DNA of 46,318 bases from JAENVU01 sp046598395 (lineage in GTDB: Bacteria > Actinomycetota > Acidimicrobiia > IMCC26256 > JAENVU01), in assembly GCA_046598395.1 (NCBI GenBank), contig JBKJIQ010000023.1:1-46318 (forward strand), in the 5' to 3' direction. Both the position numbers and the translations under genes were made by a program. Of the stretch, positions 9,701 through 17,920 are shown in pieces; position 1 is the stretch's first letter, and the number at the start of each line of letters is the position of its first letter. Under the pieces are notes generated by a model that saw nothing but the letters and a program-made list of their open reading frames with translations, was not told the DNA's origin and did not search any database.

Positions 9701-10811
9701 GGAACTGGGTGGCGCCCGGACCCGCCGTCGCGATGAGCACACCGTCGCGGAACACGCCGTAGCCCGTGACCCCGACATTGTCGGTCGACGACGACCAGCC
9801 GACGACCACGGAAGTGGACGAGGTAGCAGAGGCAGCCACGTTGCCGGGAGTCGAGGGCGCGCTGAGATCCGAGGCCGGCACGGTCAGCGCGACCGGCGCG
9901 CTCTTGACCCCCACGTTGCCCACAGCATCGAAGGCCTCGACCGCGTAGGTGTAGGTCTGGCCGGCCGTCGTGGCAGTGTCAGAGAATGCCGATGAGGCCG
10001 CGGCACCAATCACACTTCCGTTGCGGTACACCGTGTAACCGGTGACGCCGACGTTATCCGTCGCGGCGGTCCAGGTGAGATCGACCCGGGTGGATCCCAC
10101 GGTCGCCGCCACGAGATTGGTGGGCGCGTTCGGCGCCGTGAAGTCCGATGCGGTGGAGACCAGCTGGTCGTCGTAACGGAACGTGTACGTCCGACCGGCC
10201 GCCGGGTCACCGATATAGATACGACCGACCGCCGTGGTGCCAAGCGAGTCGGTCTTACCCACGAGCTTGACGCCGTCGAGCCAGGTCTCGATCTGGCCAC
10301 TCGTTCCGTTGGTGAGCACGTGCACCTCGAGCTCGTGCCAGGCCCCGACCGTGATCTGGGGACCGACCGTCGTGACACCCGTAACCTCGTTGTAATAGAG
10401 GAACGATCCATCGTTCCGGCGCATGATGCTCAGCACCGCCGCCCCGGTCGCGGTGCGCAGACGCGCGATCGAGACGTTGTTGCTTCCTTGGGAGACGACC
10501 TTGAACCGGCCGTCGTAATACAGCTCGGTCAACGGCGTAGCCAGCGTCTTGTACGCGTAGGTGGCGGTCGCGCCACCCGCCGCCACCGCCGCGTAAGCGC
10601 CGGTATTGACATCGGTCGACTGGACCGTCATCCCAGCCGACGACGTCCACTTCGCAAAGCTATTGCCCTCGAAGCCGTCCGAGAACACGACCGGTGAAGC
10701 GGCCTCGGCCGTGCCCGTCACGGTCACCACACTGACCAAAAGGAGCACCGCCGCGCCAACGCGCCGCACCACAGGCCCCCTGCCACATCGCAACATCTTC
10801 AGCGCTCCCAT
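6759..10811 (-). CDS. Secreted LamG/FnIII repeat protein with C-terminal metallophosphoesterase
   Basis: 1350-residue exported protein. Residues 1-38 are a signal peptide (basic start, hydrophobic core, TAEAAS cleavage region). Order of domains: LamG/jelly-roll-like domain beginning VVFSDGFEGNSFAKW (about 40-227); six fibronectin type III repeats, each with a near-identical TDNVGV(T/S/A)GY core (about 228-790); a second LamG-like domain beginning VVFSDGFESGNLSAW; a seventh FnIII; and from about residue 1070 a purple-acid-phosphatase-like metallophosphoesterase with GDIACDP, LGDHQYED, PGNHEYNN and NGHDHNYERF metal-ligand motifs. The adhesive repeats probably bind surface or environmental polysaccharide and present the phosphatase outside the cell. 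It is the first gene of the minus-strand polysaccharide operon. Confidence 0.92.
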   Translation of the reverse strand: MGALKMLRCGRGPVVRRVGAAVLLLVSVVTVTGTAEAASPVVFSDGFEGNSFAKWTSSAGMTVQSTDVNTGAYAAVAAGGATATYAYKTLATPLTELYYDGRFKVVSQGSNNVSIARLRTATGAAVLSIMRRNDGSFLYYNEVTGVTTVGPQITVGAWHELEVHVLTNGTSGQIETWLDGVKLVGKTDSLGTTAVGRIYIGDPAAGRTYTFRYDDQLVSTASDFTAPNAPTNLVAATVGSTRVDLTWTAATDNVGVTGYTVYRNGSVIGAAASSAFSDTATTAGQTYTYAVEAFDAVGNVGVKSAPVALTVPASDLSAPSTPGNVAASATSSTSVVVGWSSSTDNVGVTGYGVFRDGVLIATAGPGATQFLDSTVSPSTAYQYSVDAFDAAANHSTASIPVAVTTPAAPDTTTPTVPTGLNAIALDSASVSLTWAASTDNVGVSGYTLYRQGVAIATLPASPLSYTDNTVDASATYTYTLDAFDAANNHSAQSGPMTVTTPLPPDLVGPTTPANVRGESTGTTTIHLAWDASTDNVGVAGYEIRRDGQYLTAVGGSTTLFDDSGLSVSTTYSYSVVAFDAAGNHSAASVPISVTTASPPDTAAPSVPSLVGAVGTSGSSIRVSWTASSDNVGVVAYDVYSDGSLFVTVIGSTTVYDHTGLAAGSTHRYVVIAKDAAGNLSAPSASASGSTFIPADLSAPSVPGGLTVSVLNTTSIQVSWTPSTDNVGVTGYALYRNGVLIANTGSSVTSLVDGPLQNSTAYSYAVDAFDGAGNHSGASALVSGTTLGVVFSDGFESGNLSAWSASVGASVQTSTVYAGSRAAQLTASAGNAYLQRNLAATMADGYFGARVYVASQSTTDNVSLFRVRTSAGGAILSLFRRGGNSKLQIYNEVTGVTTSSATTLSAGAWHLVELHVKVGSSGLVELWVDANRVADLSMTANLGTTNVGRVYLGDPATGPTRTFQMAVDEAVVNSSPDVVAPSVPVSVVATASSGRRVNVSWAPATDDVGVSGYQVYRNGTLIAVVGGSVTGWADGSVSGNTPYAYAIVAKDPAGNLSAKSTATSATTPADTVGDPVIATVGDIACDPADPNYMAGMGTPTACAQLATSNLVWNDSRIQSVLTLGDHQYEDATLAKFKAAFDPSWGRLRGLVRPVPGNHEYNNAGADGYYTYFGAAAGTRSTGYYSYDIGTWHVVALNSECSQIGGCGVGSPQEQWLAADLAAHPAQCTLAYWNAPRFSSGEHGNNVSYAAFWNDLYAAHADVVLNGHDHNYERFLPQNPTGQAAADGITEFVVGTGGKKERTSGSLKGNSAVFDLSAIGVLTMTLHPGSFDYQFASTPGGTQTDSGSQQCQ

Positions 10812-11048
10812 TGTTCTGTGCCCTCACCGCGGACGATCATTGGACCATCCGCCCTTCCTTCTCCCAAACCGATCCAGAACGCTCCAACTACGCACCCTAT
10901 CGGGGGCGGAAGTGTAAACAGAATGGAGCCCTTTAGCAAACACCTCGTTTCGGGAGGAATGGAAGCGAGGGGTCTGCGGATCTACGAACCTGGCGCGAGG
11001 CGCTCGGATACTACAGAATGGGTCTTCGGATATTACAGAGTGGGTCTG
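10812..11048. promoter_or_regulatory. Divergent promoter region between two secreted-protein genes
   Basis: This 237-bp gap separates the starts of the FnIII/phosphatase gene (minus) and the propeller/helix gene (plus). It must hold promoters for both, but I cannot place a convincing consensus. Its right end contains the tandem repeat listed separately. Confidence 0.5.
11005..11047 (+). repeat. Two-copy 22-bp tandem direct repeat before the propeller/helix gene
   Basis: Copies at 11005-11025 and 11027-11047 match at 19 of 21 positions (transitions at the seventh and fourteenth bases), each starting CGGATA and ending GGGTCT. The period is 22 bp, about two helical turns, and the second copy ends one base before the chosen ATG at 11049. 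A weaker related sequence (CGGATCTACGAA) lies at 10977. Paired operator half-sites or a local duplication are both possible. Confidence 0.6.
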
Positions 11049-13469
11049 ATGGGTCATTTTTCACGAGGTCTCACGGGCGCGGCCCTCGCGGCTGCGGTCG
11101 GCGTCGGCGCGTGGCCCGGGCTGCCCGCCGCCAGCACGACAGCATCGATCTCCACGACGCCGACGGTCGTGCCCGGGAGCCTGGCGACCCTGAAGGGCCA
11201 GGCATTCCCCCCGAGCGACCGCGTGGTTATCGACCTCGATGGGCGTCCCCTTGCCGACGCGACGACCACGACAACAGGACAGTTAGCGAAACGGGTGGCG
11301 ATCCCCGCCCGGTGGCAGGCCGGCGTCAGTGCCATCACCGTCTCGGACGCTTCAGGCGCTCTGGCCAGCACCTCCGTGACCATCGAGACCACGTGGTCAC
11401 AGCCCGGCGGCTCCGCCCTCGCGTCCGGCTTCGACGCGACCGAGTCGGTCATCGATGCCGCCACGGTCGATCGACTCGGGGCGGAGTGGACAGCGCCGAT
11501 CGCGGGGACGCCACAGGGCGGCGTCGCGATCGGTGATGGATTCGCGTTCGTGGCGACCGGCGACGGACACCTTGTCGCGACAAGCCGGGCGTGTCGTGCG
11601 GACGGCGGCACGTGTGTGCCGGCGTGGACCGCGACGACTGCGCCGACCATCGGGGCAAGCCCCTCGGTGCAAGCCGGCGTTGTGTACATCGGAGCGAGTG
11701 ACCATATTCTGCGCGCGTTCTCCGCCCGTTGTGCGGTGGGCGGCGCAACCTGTCTGCCGCTCTGGACCGGCGTCGCCGGAGCGCCGCTCGTCAACGCGCC
11801 CACGCCAGGAGCGAAGTCGGTCTTCGTGGGCGCAAGTGACGGTCACCTCTACGCCTTTCCGAAGACCTGTGTGCTGCGTTGCTTGCCGTCTTGGACCGCA
11901 TCGGCCGGCGGCGCCATCGCGGGTTCACCCGTGGTCAACGGAAGTACTGTGTTTGTCACGTCCACCGACGGCAACCTGTACGCGTTCCCGACGACGTGCG
12001 CGAGCATCTGTAACCCGAAATGGATCGGTCGGACTTCAGGCCCGGTACGCAGTGGTCCGGCAGTCGGAGGCAACACGGCGTACGTGACGTCGAACGACGG
12101 CCGGTTATACGCATTCCCGACGACGTGTGGCACCGGGGGCCTCACGTGCGCGCCCCGCTGGACCGCCTCGGTCGCCGTCGCGCTCGACGCTGCGCCAGCA
12201 GTGACGCTCGACACCGTCTACGTGACAACCGGAAGCCGCCTGTACCTCTTCCGGACGGCCTGCGGCGCCACGACGTGCAGCGCGCTCGGCAGCTATCCAC
12301 TGGCCTCGACGAGCGTCGGGTCGGCGACGGTGGCAGGCGGACTCGTGTACGTCACCGCCACCAACGGACGGGTCACGGCCTACGACGCGCAGTGCCGGCA
12401 GTCGTGCTCGGCGCTCTGGAATCGAGCGTTCCCGTCGGCACCCGTCGGCCCCGCGGCCGTCGCCGACGGACGACTATTCGTCCTCGACGCGAGCGGCCTG
12501 ACGGCCCTGTGGACCCCGCCTCGGACCTGGTATGCGAGCACCACCGGCGCCGACTCGAACGCCGGGACCATCGCGGCACCACTTCGTTCCATCGGTCCGC
12601 TGCTCGGGCGGCTCGTGCCGGGCGACACCCTGTACGCGCGCGGCGGCGTATACACCGAGCGGATCACCACGACGCAGGTCCACCCAGGCCGAGCCAGCCT
12701 GCCGATCACCGTCGCCGCCTTCCCCGGCGAGCGGCCCGTGATTCAGGGCCTGCTGTGGTTGAAAAACGCCGACTACTGGCACATCGACGGGATCGGGGTC
12801 ACATGGAGCGCGGCGAATAGACCGACCGACCACATGGTCAAGCTCACCAACGGTGTCGGCTGGACGCTGAGCGGGGCGGAACTCTCGGGCGCCCACTCCT
12901 TCGCGGCGTTGCTCGTTGCCGGTGACGTCTACGGCGAGCCCTCCGGCTGGGAGATCCGAGAGACGTGCGCGCACGACACCGTCGCAACCAACGACACAAA
13001 TCAGGACCAGCTCCTTTATGTCAACACCGGGACCCACGCCGGTGCCGGCCTCGTCTCACACAACCTATTGTTCAACGCCACCAACGGCTCCGGGGTGAAG
13101 ATCGCCGGTCCGAGCGCGACCAGCGGCGGCGGCGCGCACGTTACGGTCTCCTTCAACACCATCTACAACACTGCACAAGGCGTACTGGTCGGTTGGACTT
13201 CGCACGACAACCGAGTGAAGTCCAACATCATCGACAAGACGGGCGCGGGCTTCGGTGCCATCCGCGGCTACCAGCTCAGAGGGACGAACAACAGCGCGAC
13301 GGGTAATATCGCGTTCGCGACCACCGCAATGTTCATCAACGACTCCGGATACCAGCCCGTCGCCGATCTCGGAGCCAACAGCTTCCCGGTTGACCCGAAG
13401 TTCGATTCCGTCGCCGGATGCAGCGGCTTCAACCCACAGAACCCTGCGGTGCAGGGGCTCGGACGCTGA
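11049..13469 (+). CDS. Secreted PQQ-like beta-propeller with parallel beta-helix domain
   Basis: 806-residue exported protein with a signal peptide at residues 1-29. After a short Ig-like segment, residues about 135-490 form seven PQQ-like propeller blades, each with a VYVxSxDGxLYAF-type strand followed by a cysteine pair and usually a Trp, for example AFPTTCASICNPKW. From about 491 (RTWYASTTGADSNAG) the protein becomes a DUF1565-like right-handed parallel beta-helix, a fold typical of polysaccharide lyases and binding proteins. No catalytic residues can be assigned. ATG 11049 was chosen because it directly precedes the signal peptide; the frame stays open 77 codons upstream but reads as non-coding. 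It is divergent from the FnIII/phosphatase gene and may act on the same polysaccharide. Confidence 0.82.
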   Translation: MGHFSRGLTGAALAAAVGVGAWPGLPAASTTASISTTPTVVPGSLATLKGQAFPPSDRVVIDLDGRPLADATTTTTGQLAKRVAIPARWQAGVSAITVSDASGALASTSVTIETTWSQPGGSALASGFDATESVIDAATVDRLGAEWTAPIAGTPQGGVAIGDGFAFVATGDGHLVATSRACRADGGTCVPAWTATTAPTIGASPSVQAGVVYIGASDHILRAFSARCAVGGATCLPLWTGVAGAPLVNAPTPGAKSVFVGASDGHLYAFPKTCVLRCLPSWTASAGGAIAGSPVVNGSTVFVTSTDGNLYAFPTTCASICNPKWIGRTSGPVRSGPAVGGNTAYVTSNDGRLYAFPTTCGTGGLTCAPRWTASVAVALDAAPAVTLDTVYVTTGSRLYLFRTACGATTCSALGSYPLASTSVGSATVAGGLVYVTATNGRVTAYDAQCRQSCSALWNRAFPSAPVGPAAVADGRLFVLDASGLTALWTPPRTWYASTTGADSNAGTIAAPLRSIGPLLGRLVPGDTLYARGGVYTERITTTQVHPGRASLPITVAAFPGERPVIQGLLWLKNADYWHIDGIGVTWSAANRPTDHMVKLTNGVGWTLSGAELSGAHSFAALLVAGDVYGEPSGWEIRETCAHDTVATNDTNQDQLLYVNTGTHAGAGLVSHNLLFNATNGSGVKIAGPSATSGGGAHVTVSFNTIYNTAQGVLVGWTSHDNRVKSNIIDKTGAGFGAIRGYQLRGTNNSATGNIAFATTAMFINDSGYQPVADLGANSFPVDPKFDSVAGCSGFNPQNPAVQGLGR

Positions 13470-13767
13470 GCTGCGGGCACGGCGACGCTGGCGACACCGC
13501 ACTCACTCGGGTGCGGCATCGGACACAAGGACGGGAGGGACCAGAGTCATTCCCCGGGCCCGGCGCACAACCCGCTCGGCCTCGGACCTCGCCCTCCCGA
13601 TGAACGACCACCGCGAGCGTGCGTACCCGGGAATCGGAGTCTCGATTGCCCCATACTTCTTCTTGTATTCCCCCGTCCCACTCAGGTCGAGTTCGTCGGA
13701 GGAGCAGGAGGTTCCCCGTCGGATGGAGCGCATCGACCAGCATCTGGACACGGTGGGGCACGGTCGC
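13470..13767. other. Gap between beta-helix gene and IS110 scar
   Basis: Nothing is confidently assigned. On the minus strand a frame ending at 13503 contains a protein-like stretch, TGEYKKKYGAIETPIPGYAR, around 13610-13670. It has no start, no recognisable domain, and may be the tail of a gene broken with the neighbouring transposase. Confidence 0.3.
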
Positions 13768-14280
13768 TCACGCAGTGGTAGCGAGTGCTTGTCGGGCGCG
13801 GTGGTCGGGCATGACACGTTGGTAGACCTCGCGTGCGAGGAACCATTTCAGGCAGCAGATGATCTCGCGTTTCGGGAGCCCTTCCGCGGTCCGACGCGTG
13901 ACGTAAGCGATGGTCGGTTCGTGGAACCGCATGCGCACGAGCACCGACCGGTAGAGCGCAGCGTTGGCTTGACGGTGACCGCCCCGGTCGAGGCGATGCC
14001 GTCCCGTTGTCATCCCCGACGACGCGGGATCGGACACGCTCCACACAAGCTTCGCGAACGCGGCTTCGGAATGAACCCGGTCAGGGTTGTCACCGAAAAT
14101 GATCAGCAGCTCGGCCGCGGAGTCGGGTCCGATCCCGAACCCTTCCCGCAGCGTCGGCGCGACCTTTGCGGTGAACTCGTCGAGGAGCCGATCGTGTTCG
14201 CCGATCTCGTCGCGCAACACCAACCACCGTCGTGCGATTGCCCGCAACGTGCGCTTCGCCGACGCGGTCGTCGATGTTCA
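13768..14280 (-). pseudogene. IS110-family transposase, C-terminal fragment
   Basis: The last about 170 codons of an IS110/IS116/IS902-type transposase remain. Recognisable parts are the GFGIGPDSAAELLIIFGDNP helix-hairpin segment, ASSGMTTGRHRLDRGGHRQAN (the conserved SSG...RxNRGG region), and a C-terminal TAEGLPKREIICCLKWFLAREVYQR. The N-terminal DEDD catalytic half is absent, and the same frame hits a TGA just upstream of the TSTTASAKRT segment near 14280. There is no proper start and no terminal inverted repeat (the family normally lacks one). It is inactive and marks a past insertion at the left edge of the CoA-metabolism island. Confidence 0.8.
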
Positions 14281-14769
14281 CCGCAGCCGGCCGGCGGAAC
14301 CCAGCACGGAAAGGAAGTCCGCCGACCGGTCCCGCACCTCCAGGTGGTGACACCCCAGGTCGTGGAACGCGAACCGGACGGGCGCCGAGAACGCCTCTCG
14401 TCGGTCGACGCCCGGTAGGAGGTTTTGGCCGAGTTAGACGTCGCGCGACCGGTGAAGGGACTCCCGGGAATCCGGATTCCGAAGCGCCTTTGCACCTTCC
14501 CGGTAAACCAGCCCCAGTCTCAGTTCATCGCCTTAACTCGATAATGCATCGCGTCGGGCCGGATCTGACCGGCCATGCGCGTCCGGAGGGTCCGCTTTGG
14601 CTCAGACCGTCATCCGAGATACACCGTGCGTCGCTACTTCTTCTTCTCTCGGTGTGCACTCGCGGCCGGAGCGAATGGCCGCCGGCACCGCGGGTCGGTC
14701 GAAGTTGTCGAACGGCGAACCGGTAGGTAGACCATCGGGAGTCCACGATCACCGCGAGAGGGAAGACTC
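14281..14769. other. Non-coding stretch upstream of the VOC gene
   Basis: No gene is supported. In the transposase frame, further upstream of the stop, the minus strand reads FSAPVRFAFHDLGCHHLEVR, which could be a remnant of another gene, but it is interrupted by stops on both sides. The right part should carry the promoter of the VOC gene; GAGGGAAG lies a few bases before its ATG. Confidence 0.3.
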
Positions 14770-15204
14770 ATGCCCCAGATCCTCGGCCAGTTCTGTATCA
14801 ACGTGACCGACCTCGAACGGTCGGTCACCTTCTGGACCGAGGTCATGGGCATCCCGGTGCAAAGCCGGACCGAGATTCCCGGCGTCCTCGAGGCCGTGCT
14901 CCAGGCGCCCGAGGGCGGCGCCCGCATGCAACTCGCGCAGTGGACCGAACGCGAGGGACCCATCGACATGGGCAGCGCCATGTGGAAGCTCTACGTGAAC
15001 ACCGACGACTGCCAGTCCATCTACGACCGTGCCGTCGCGGCTGGGTGCGAGTCGGTCTCGGTCCCGGAGCGCCTCGAGCGCTGGCCCGTGACGGTCGCGT
15101 TCGTCAAGGATCCGGACGGCTACCTGCTCGAGCTCATCGAGTATCACCAGGGCACGCGCACGGGAGTCCCCGACCCGAAGGCTCACGCGCACACGTCCGT
15201 ATAA
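14770..15204 (+). CDS. VOC (glyoxalase/dioxygenase fold) family protein
   Basis: 144-residue protein made of the paired beta-alpha-beta-beta-beta units of the vicinal-oxygen-chelate fold. It opens with FCINVTDLERSVTFWTEVMG and ends with VAFVKDPDGYLLELIEY, the family's signature second half, whose Glu is a usual metal ligand. The His expected in the first strand is absent (CINVTD), so metal binding and the reaction are uncertain. It stands alone, converging on the thiolase gene 11 bp downstream, and may help with a small CoA- or aldehyde-type substrate of the neighbouring island. Confidence 0.8.
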   Translation: MPQILGQFCINVTDLERSVTFWTEVMGIPVQSRTEIPGVLEAVLQAPEGGARMQLAQWTEREGPIDMGSAMWKLYVNTDDCQSIYDRAVAAGCESVSVPERLERWPVTVAFVKDPDGYLLELIEYHQGTRTGVPDPKAHAHTSV

Positions 15205-15215
15205 CTTGCGGCCTT

Positions 15216-16406
15216 CTACGCCAGTTCGCGGCCGAGGATGGACACGAACGACACCATCTCACCCGGGTACCCGCCGAGGTTGTGCGTGAGCGCGAGTGGC
15301 CGATCATTCGTGATCTTCCGGTCCTCCGGCGCGTCGCCGCGCAGCTGAAGCCATGCCTCGAACATCATGCGCAGCCCCGACGCGCCCACCGGATGCCCAA
15401 AGCTCTTGAGTCCGCCGTCCGGGTTGACGGGCAGCTCCCCCTCCAGATCGAACGTTCCCGCGAGGATCTCCTTCCATGCCGTCCCGCGGTCCGCGAACCC
15501 GAGATCTTCCATCAGGACGAGTTCGGTCGGGGTGAAGCAGTCGTGAACCTCCGCCATCGCTAACTCGTGGCGGGGATCGGTGATGCCAGCTTGCGCGTAC
15601 GCATCCTTCACACTCGCCTCCACCTCGGGAAAGTGGGTGTAGTCGTACTGGGGATCGATGAGTCCGGAACCGTTGCCGGCCACGAACGAGAGCGCCTTCA
15701 CGTAGATCGGACGATCGGTGTAGCGGTGGGCGTCCTCGGCGCGGACCACGACTGCCGCGGCCGCGCCATCCGCCACGCCAGCGCAGTCGAGAATCCCGAG
15801 CGGGCCCGCAACCCGTGGCGACGCGCAGATCTTCTCCATGCTCATCTCGCGCCGGAACTGGGCGCGCGGATTGCGCGCCCCGTTGTAGTGGTTCTTCCAC
15901 GCGATGCGCGCGAGTACGTTCCTCATCTCGTCGTCATCGACGCCGTACTTCTTCCCGTAGGCGGGCGCGACCATCGAGAACATCGCGGCCGCAGTGAGCG
16001 TGCGGTTGGTGCCGTCGCTCGGGACCGGGAAGGCGTTCAACCCGGCGTAACCACTGTCCTTCACCTTCTCCGCGCCGACCGCCATCGCAACGTCGTACGC
16101 GCCGGAGGCCACTGCGTACGCGGCTTGACGCAGCGCCTCCGAACCCGTTGCGCAGAAGTTTTCAACCCGCGTGACCGGCTTGTTGTCGAGCTGGAGCGGT
16201 CGAGCGAGTGTGATCCCGCTCATCCCGCTCTGCGCGGTGCCAAACCAATACGCGTCGACCACGTCCTTGTCGACGCCCGCCGAGCCGAAGGCCTGGTTCG
16301 ACGCATCGATCATGAGATCGTCGAGGCTGGTGTCGAAGCGTTCGCCGAACGCTGTACAACCCATCCCGACGATCGCGACCCGGTCCTTGATCCCGTGCGA
16401 ACCCAT
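15216..16406 (-). CDS. Thiolase family protein (archaeal-type / lipid-transfer-like)
   Basis: 396-residue thiolase-fold enzyme for C-C bond cleavage or formation on acyl-CoA. The nucleophile-loop Cys is present (ENFCATGSEA, Cys85), as is the GGLKSFGHPVGASGLR segment. The C-terminus reads LTHNLGGYPGEMV, so the second catalytic Cys of classical degradative thiolases is missing. This pattern fits the group that partners with DUF35/OB-fold proteins, either archaeal-type acetoacetyl-CoA thiolase or the Ltp2-like aldolases of sterol side-chain degradation. Its start overlaps the stop of the upstream OB-fold gene (TGATG), so the two are coupled and probably form a complex. I cannot tell thiolase from retro-aldolase activity by reading alone. 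Confidence 0.88.
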   Translation of the reverse strand: MGSHGIKDRVAIVGMGCTAFGERFDTSLDDLMIDASNQAFGSAGVDKDVVDAYWFGTAQSGMSGITLARPLQLDNKPVTRVENFCATGSEALRQAAYAVASGAYDVAMAVGAEKVKDSGYAGLNAFPVPSDGTNRTLTAAAMFSMVAPAYGKKYGVDDDEMRNVLARIAWKNHYNGARNPRAQFRREMSMEKICASPRVAGPLGILDCAGVADGAAAAVVVRAEDAHRYTDRPIYVKALSFVAGNGSGLIDPQYDYTHFPEVEASVKDAYAQAGITDPRHELAMAEVHDCFTPTELVLMEDLGFADRGTAWKEILAGTFDLEGELPVNPDGGLKSFGHPVGASGLRMMFEAWLQLRGDAPEDRKITNDRPLALTHNLGGYPGEMVSFVSILGRELA

Positions 16407-17854
16407 CAGATTTCCTCCTCCTCCTCCGCCGCCACCACGCTGCGCACGGGGCGCGCCTTCCAGAAGTAATCGTGAATACCGTCGGCGGTGAAAAGCCGCC
16501 GGAACGTCATCTCAACCCGGTCACCGATCTTCACATCAGCAGCGTCCACATCGGTCATCTCCACCGGGAAGCGGCCGCCACCATCGAAGTCCACCACCGC
16601 GAACACGATCGGCGGACTTGGTGAATACGCGAGCTTGTCGATCGTGAACGTGACGATCGTGCCGGCGACATCCGCCATCGGCGCGGGTTCCATATCGTCG
16701 AGCGCGCCGCCGTCCATCGACACGCGTGCCGGTGGCAGGTGCAGCGCGCCGCTGGTGCGATCCCGAGAGCCGACGAAGCCGAACTTCCAGTCCTCGGAAC
16801 GGCCGGCCGCCGACGAGGAGACCCGCGCCGGTTCCGGCCGACGCGGCGGCTCGACCGTGACCATGCCCCGCCAGGTGAGGAACTTGCCATACGGCAGGTC
16901 CGCGGCCGATGCCACTTGCGCGGCGACCGGGCAGGCCCACTGGTAGCCAGCGAGTGCGTCGGTGCAACGAAAGAGGAGCACGTCGGCACCGTCGGCCAGC
17001 ATCACGACCGCGAGCACCTGGCCCGGCGTCGCACGTTCGAGCATCGCGGCCAGCATGAGGCCCGCGTGCGCCGTCCCGGTGACACCCACTGATCCGGCGA
17101 GATCATCCACGCGCACACCGTCGGCCAGGCCCAACTTCTTGGCGAGCGCGTTCACGGCCCGACCATGCAGCCCGGTGATCGCGACGCGGTCCACGGCGGC
17201 CGGGCTGAGTTCGGCCGCCTTCAGGGCCGCCTGCCACGCCTGCTCCCCGAGCGGCACGTACTTGGTCTCGCCGAAACGCTCTTCCCAGATCTTCGACCGA
17301 CGCTCTCCCGGGGTACGCCACCGGTCCACGAACTCATCCGTGGCGGATCCCGCGCCGAGATACTCCGCGATCACCGATCCGTCCTCGTCGTCCGCTACCA
17401 AGATCGCCGCGGCACCGTCACCGCCGGCAGCTTCATCACCACTGGTGGGCAAGCCCGTGCGGATGTCGGAACTGACCACGAGGGTGGGGCCACCACCGTC
17501 GAGGGCGATCCGTAATGCACCGATGCCGGAACGCAACGCGCCGCCGAGATCGAGGGCCGGACACTCACGGTCGAGCCGGAGCGCGGCGTGAATCGCGGTG
17601 GCATTCGTCTTGTCCAAATATGCCGGATCGGCCGTGGCGAACCACACGGCGGAGGGGGTCACACCCCGTGCCGATCGCAGCGCGATCCGCGCCGCTTCGA
17701 CCCCCAACGTGGTGGTGTCCTCGTCGTAGGACGCCACCGACCGCGTGCCCTTGCCACCACCGGCGCCGAACATCTTGGTGATGTCGGCGCGTTGCAGCCG
17801 CCGATACGGGACGTACCCCGCCGCACTCACAATTCCCCTGACCGGCCGGTTCAT
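16406..17854 (-). CDS. HMG-CoA-synthase-like protein fused to DUF35/OB-fold domain
   Basis: 482-residue fusion. Residues 1 to about 310 have the thiolase-like fold of hydroxymethylglutaryl-CoA synthase (GIVSAAGYVPYRRLQR, then TTTLGVEAARIAL). Where the nucleophilic Cys should stand the sequence is LDLGGALRSGIGAL, so that catalytic residue appears lost. The remainder is a DUF35-type OB-fold: FVGSRDRTSGALHLPPARV corresponds to the usual Cys4 zinc ribbon but has no cysteines, followed by the OB strands (VVDFDGGGRFPVEMTD). The likely role is a non-catalytic scaffold or CoA channel for the coupled thiolase. ATG 17854 has AAGGA 7 nt upstream; a GTG at 17869 is also possible. Confidence 0.82.
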   Translation of the reverse strand: MNRPVRGIVSAAGYVPYRRLQRADITKMFGAGGGKGTRSVASYDEDTTTLGVEAARIALRSARGVTPSAVWFATADPAYLDKTNATAIHAALRLDRECPALDLGGALRSGIGALRIALDGGGPTLVVSSDIRTGLPTSGDEAAGGDGAAAILVADDEDGSVIAEYLGAGSATDEFVDRWRTPGERRSKIWEERFGETKYVPLGEQAWQAALKAAELSPAAVDRVAITGLHGRAVNALAKKLGLADGVRVDDLAGSVGVTGTAHAGLMLAAMLERATPGQVLAVVMLADGADVLLFRCTDALAGYQWACPVAAQVASAADLPYGKFLTWRGMVTVEPPRRPEPARVSSSAAGRSEDWKFGFVGSRDRTSGALHLPPARVSMDGGALDDMEPAPMADVAGTIVTFTIDKLAYSPSPPIVFAVVDFDGGGRFPVEMTDVDAADVKIGDRVEMTFRRLFTADGIHDYFWKARPVRSVVAAEEEEEI

Positions 17855-17920
17855 CACGTGTCCTTCCACATCAGCCCGACCCTAATGGCGGTCGTGACCT
17901 CAGCTCTAGAGTGGCCGCTC

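Noticed and set aside
7239..9995. Long plus-strand frames opposite the FnIII/phosphatase gene
   Set aside because: They reflect the antisense of repeated FnIII codons; no domain or start signal.
6759..10811. CRISPR or DNA repeat array suspected from periodic similarity
   Set aside because: The periodicity is explained by the tandem FnIII domains; there are no short identical direct repeats with spacers.
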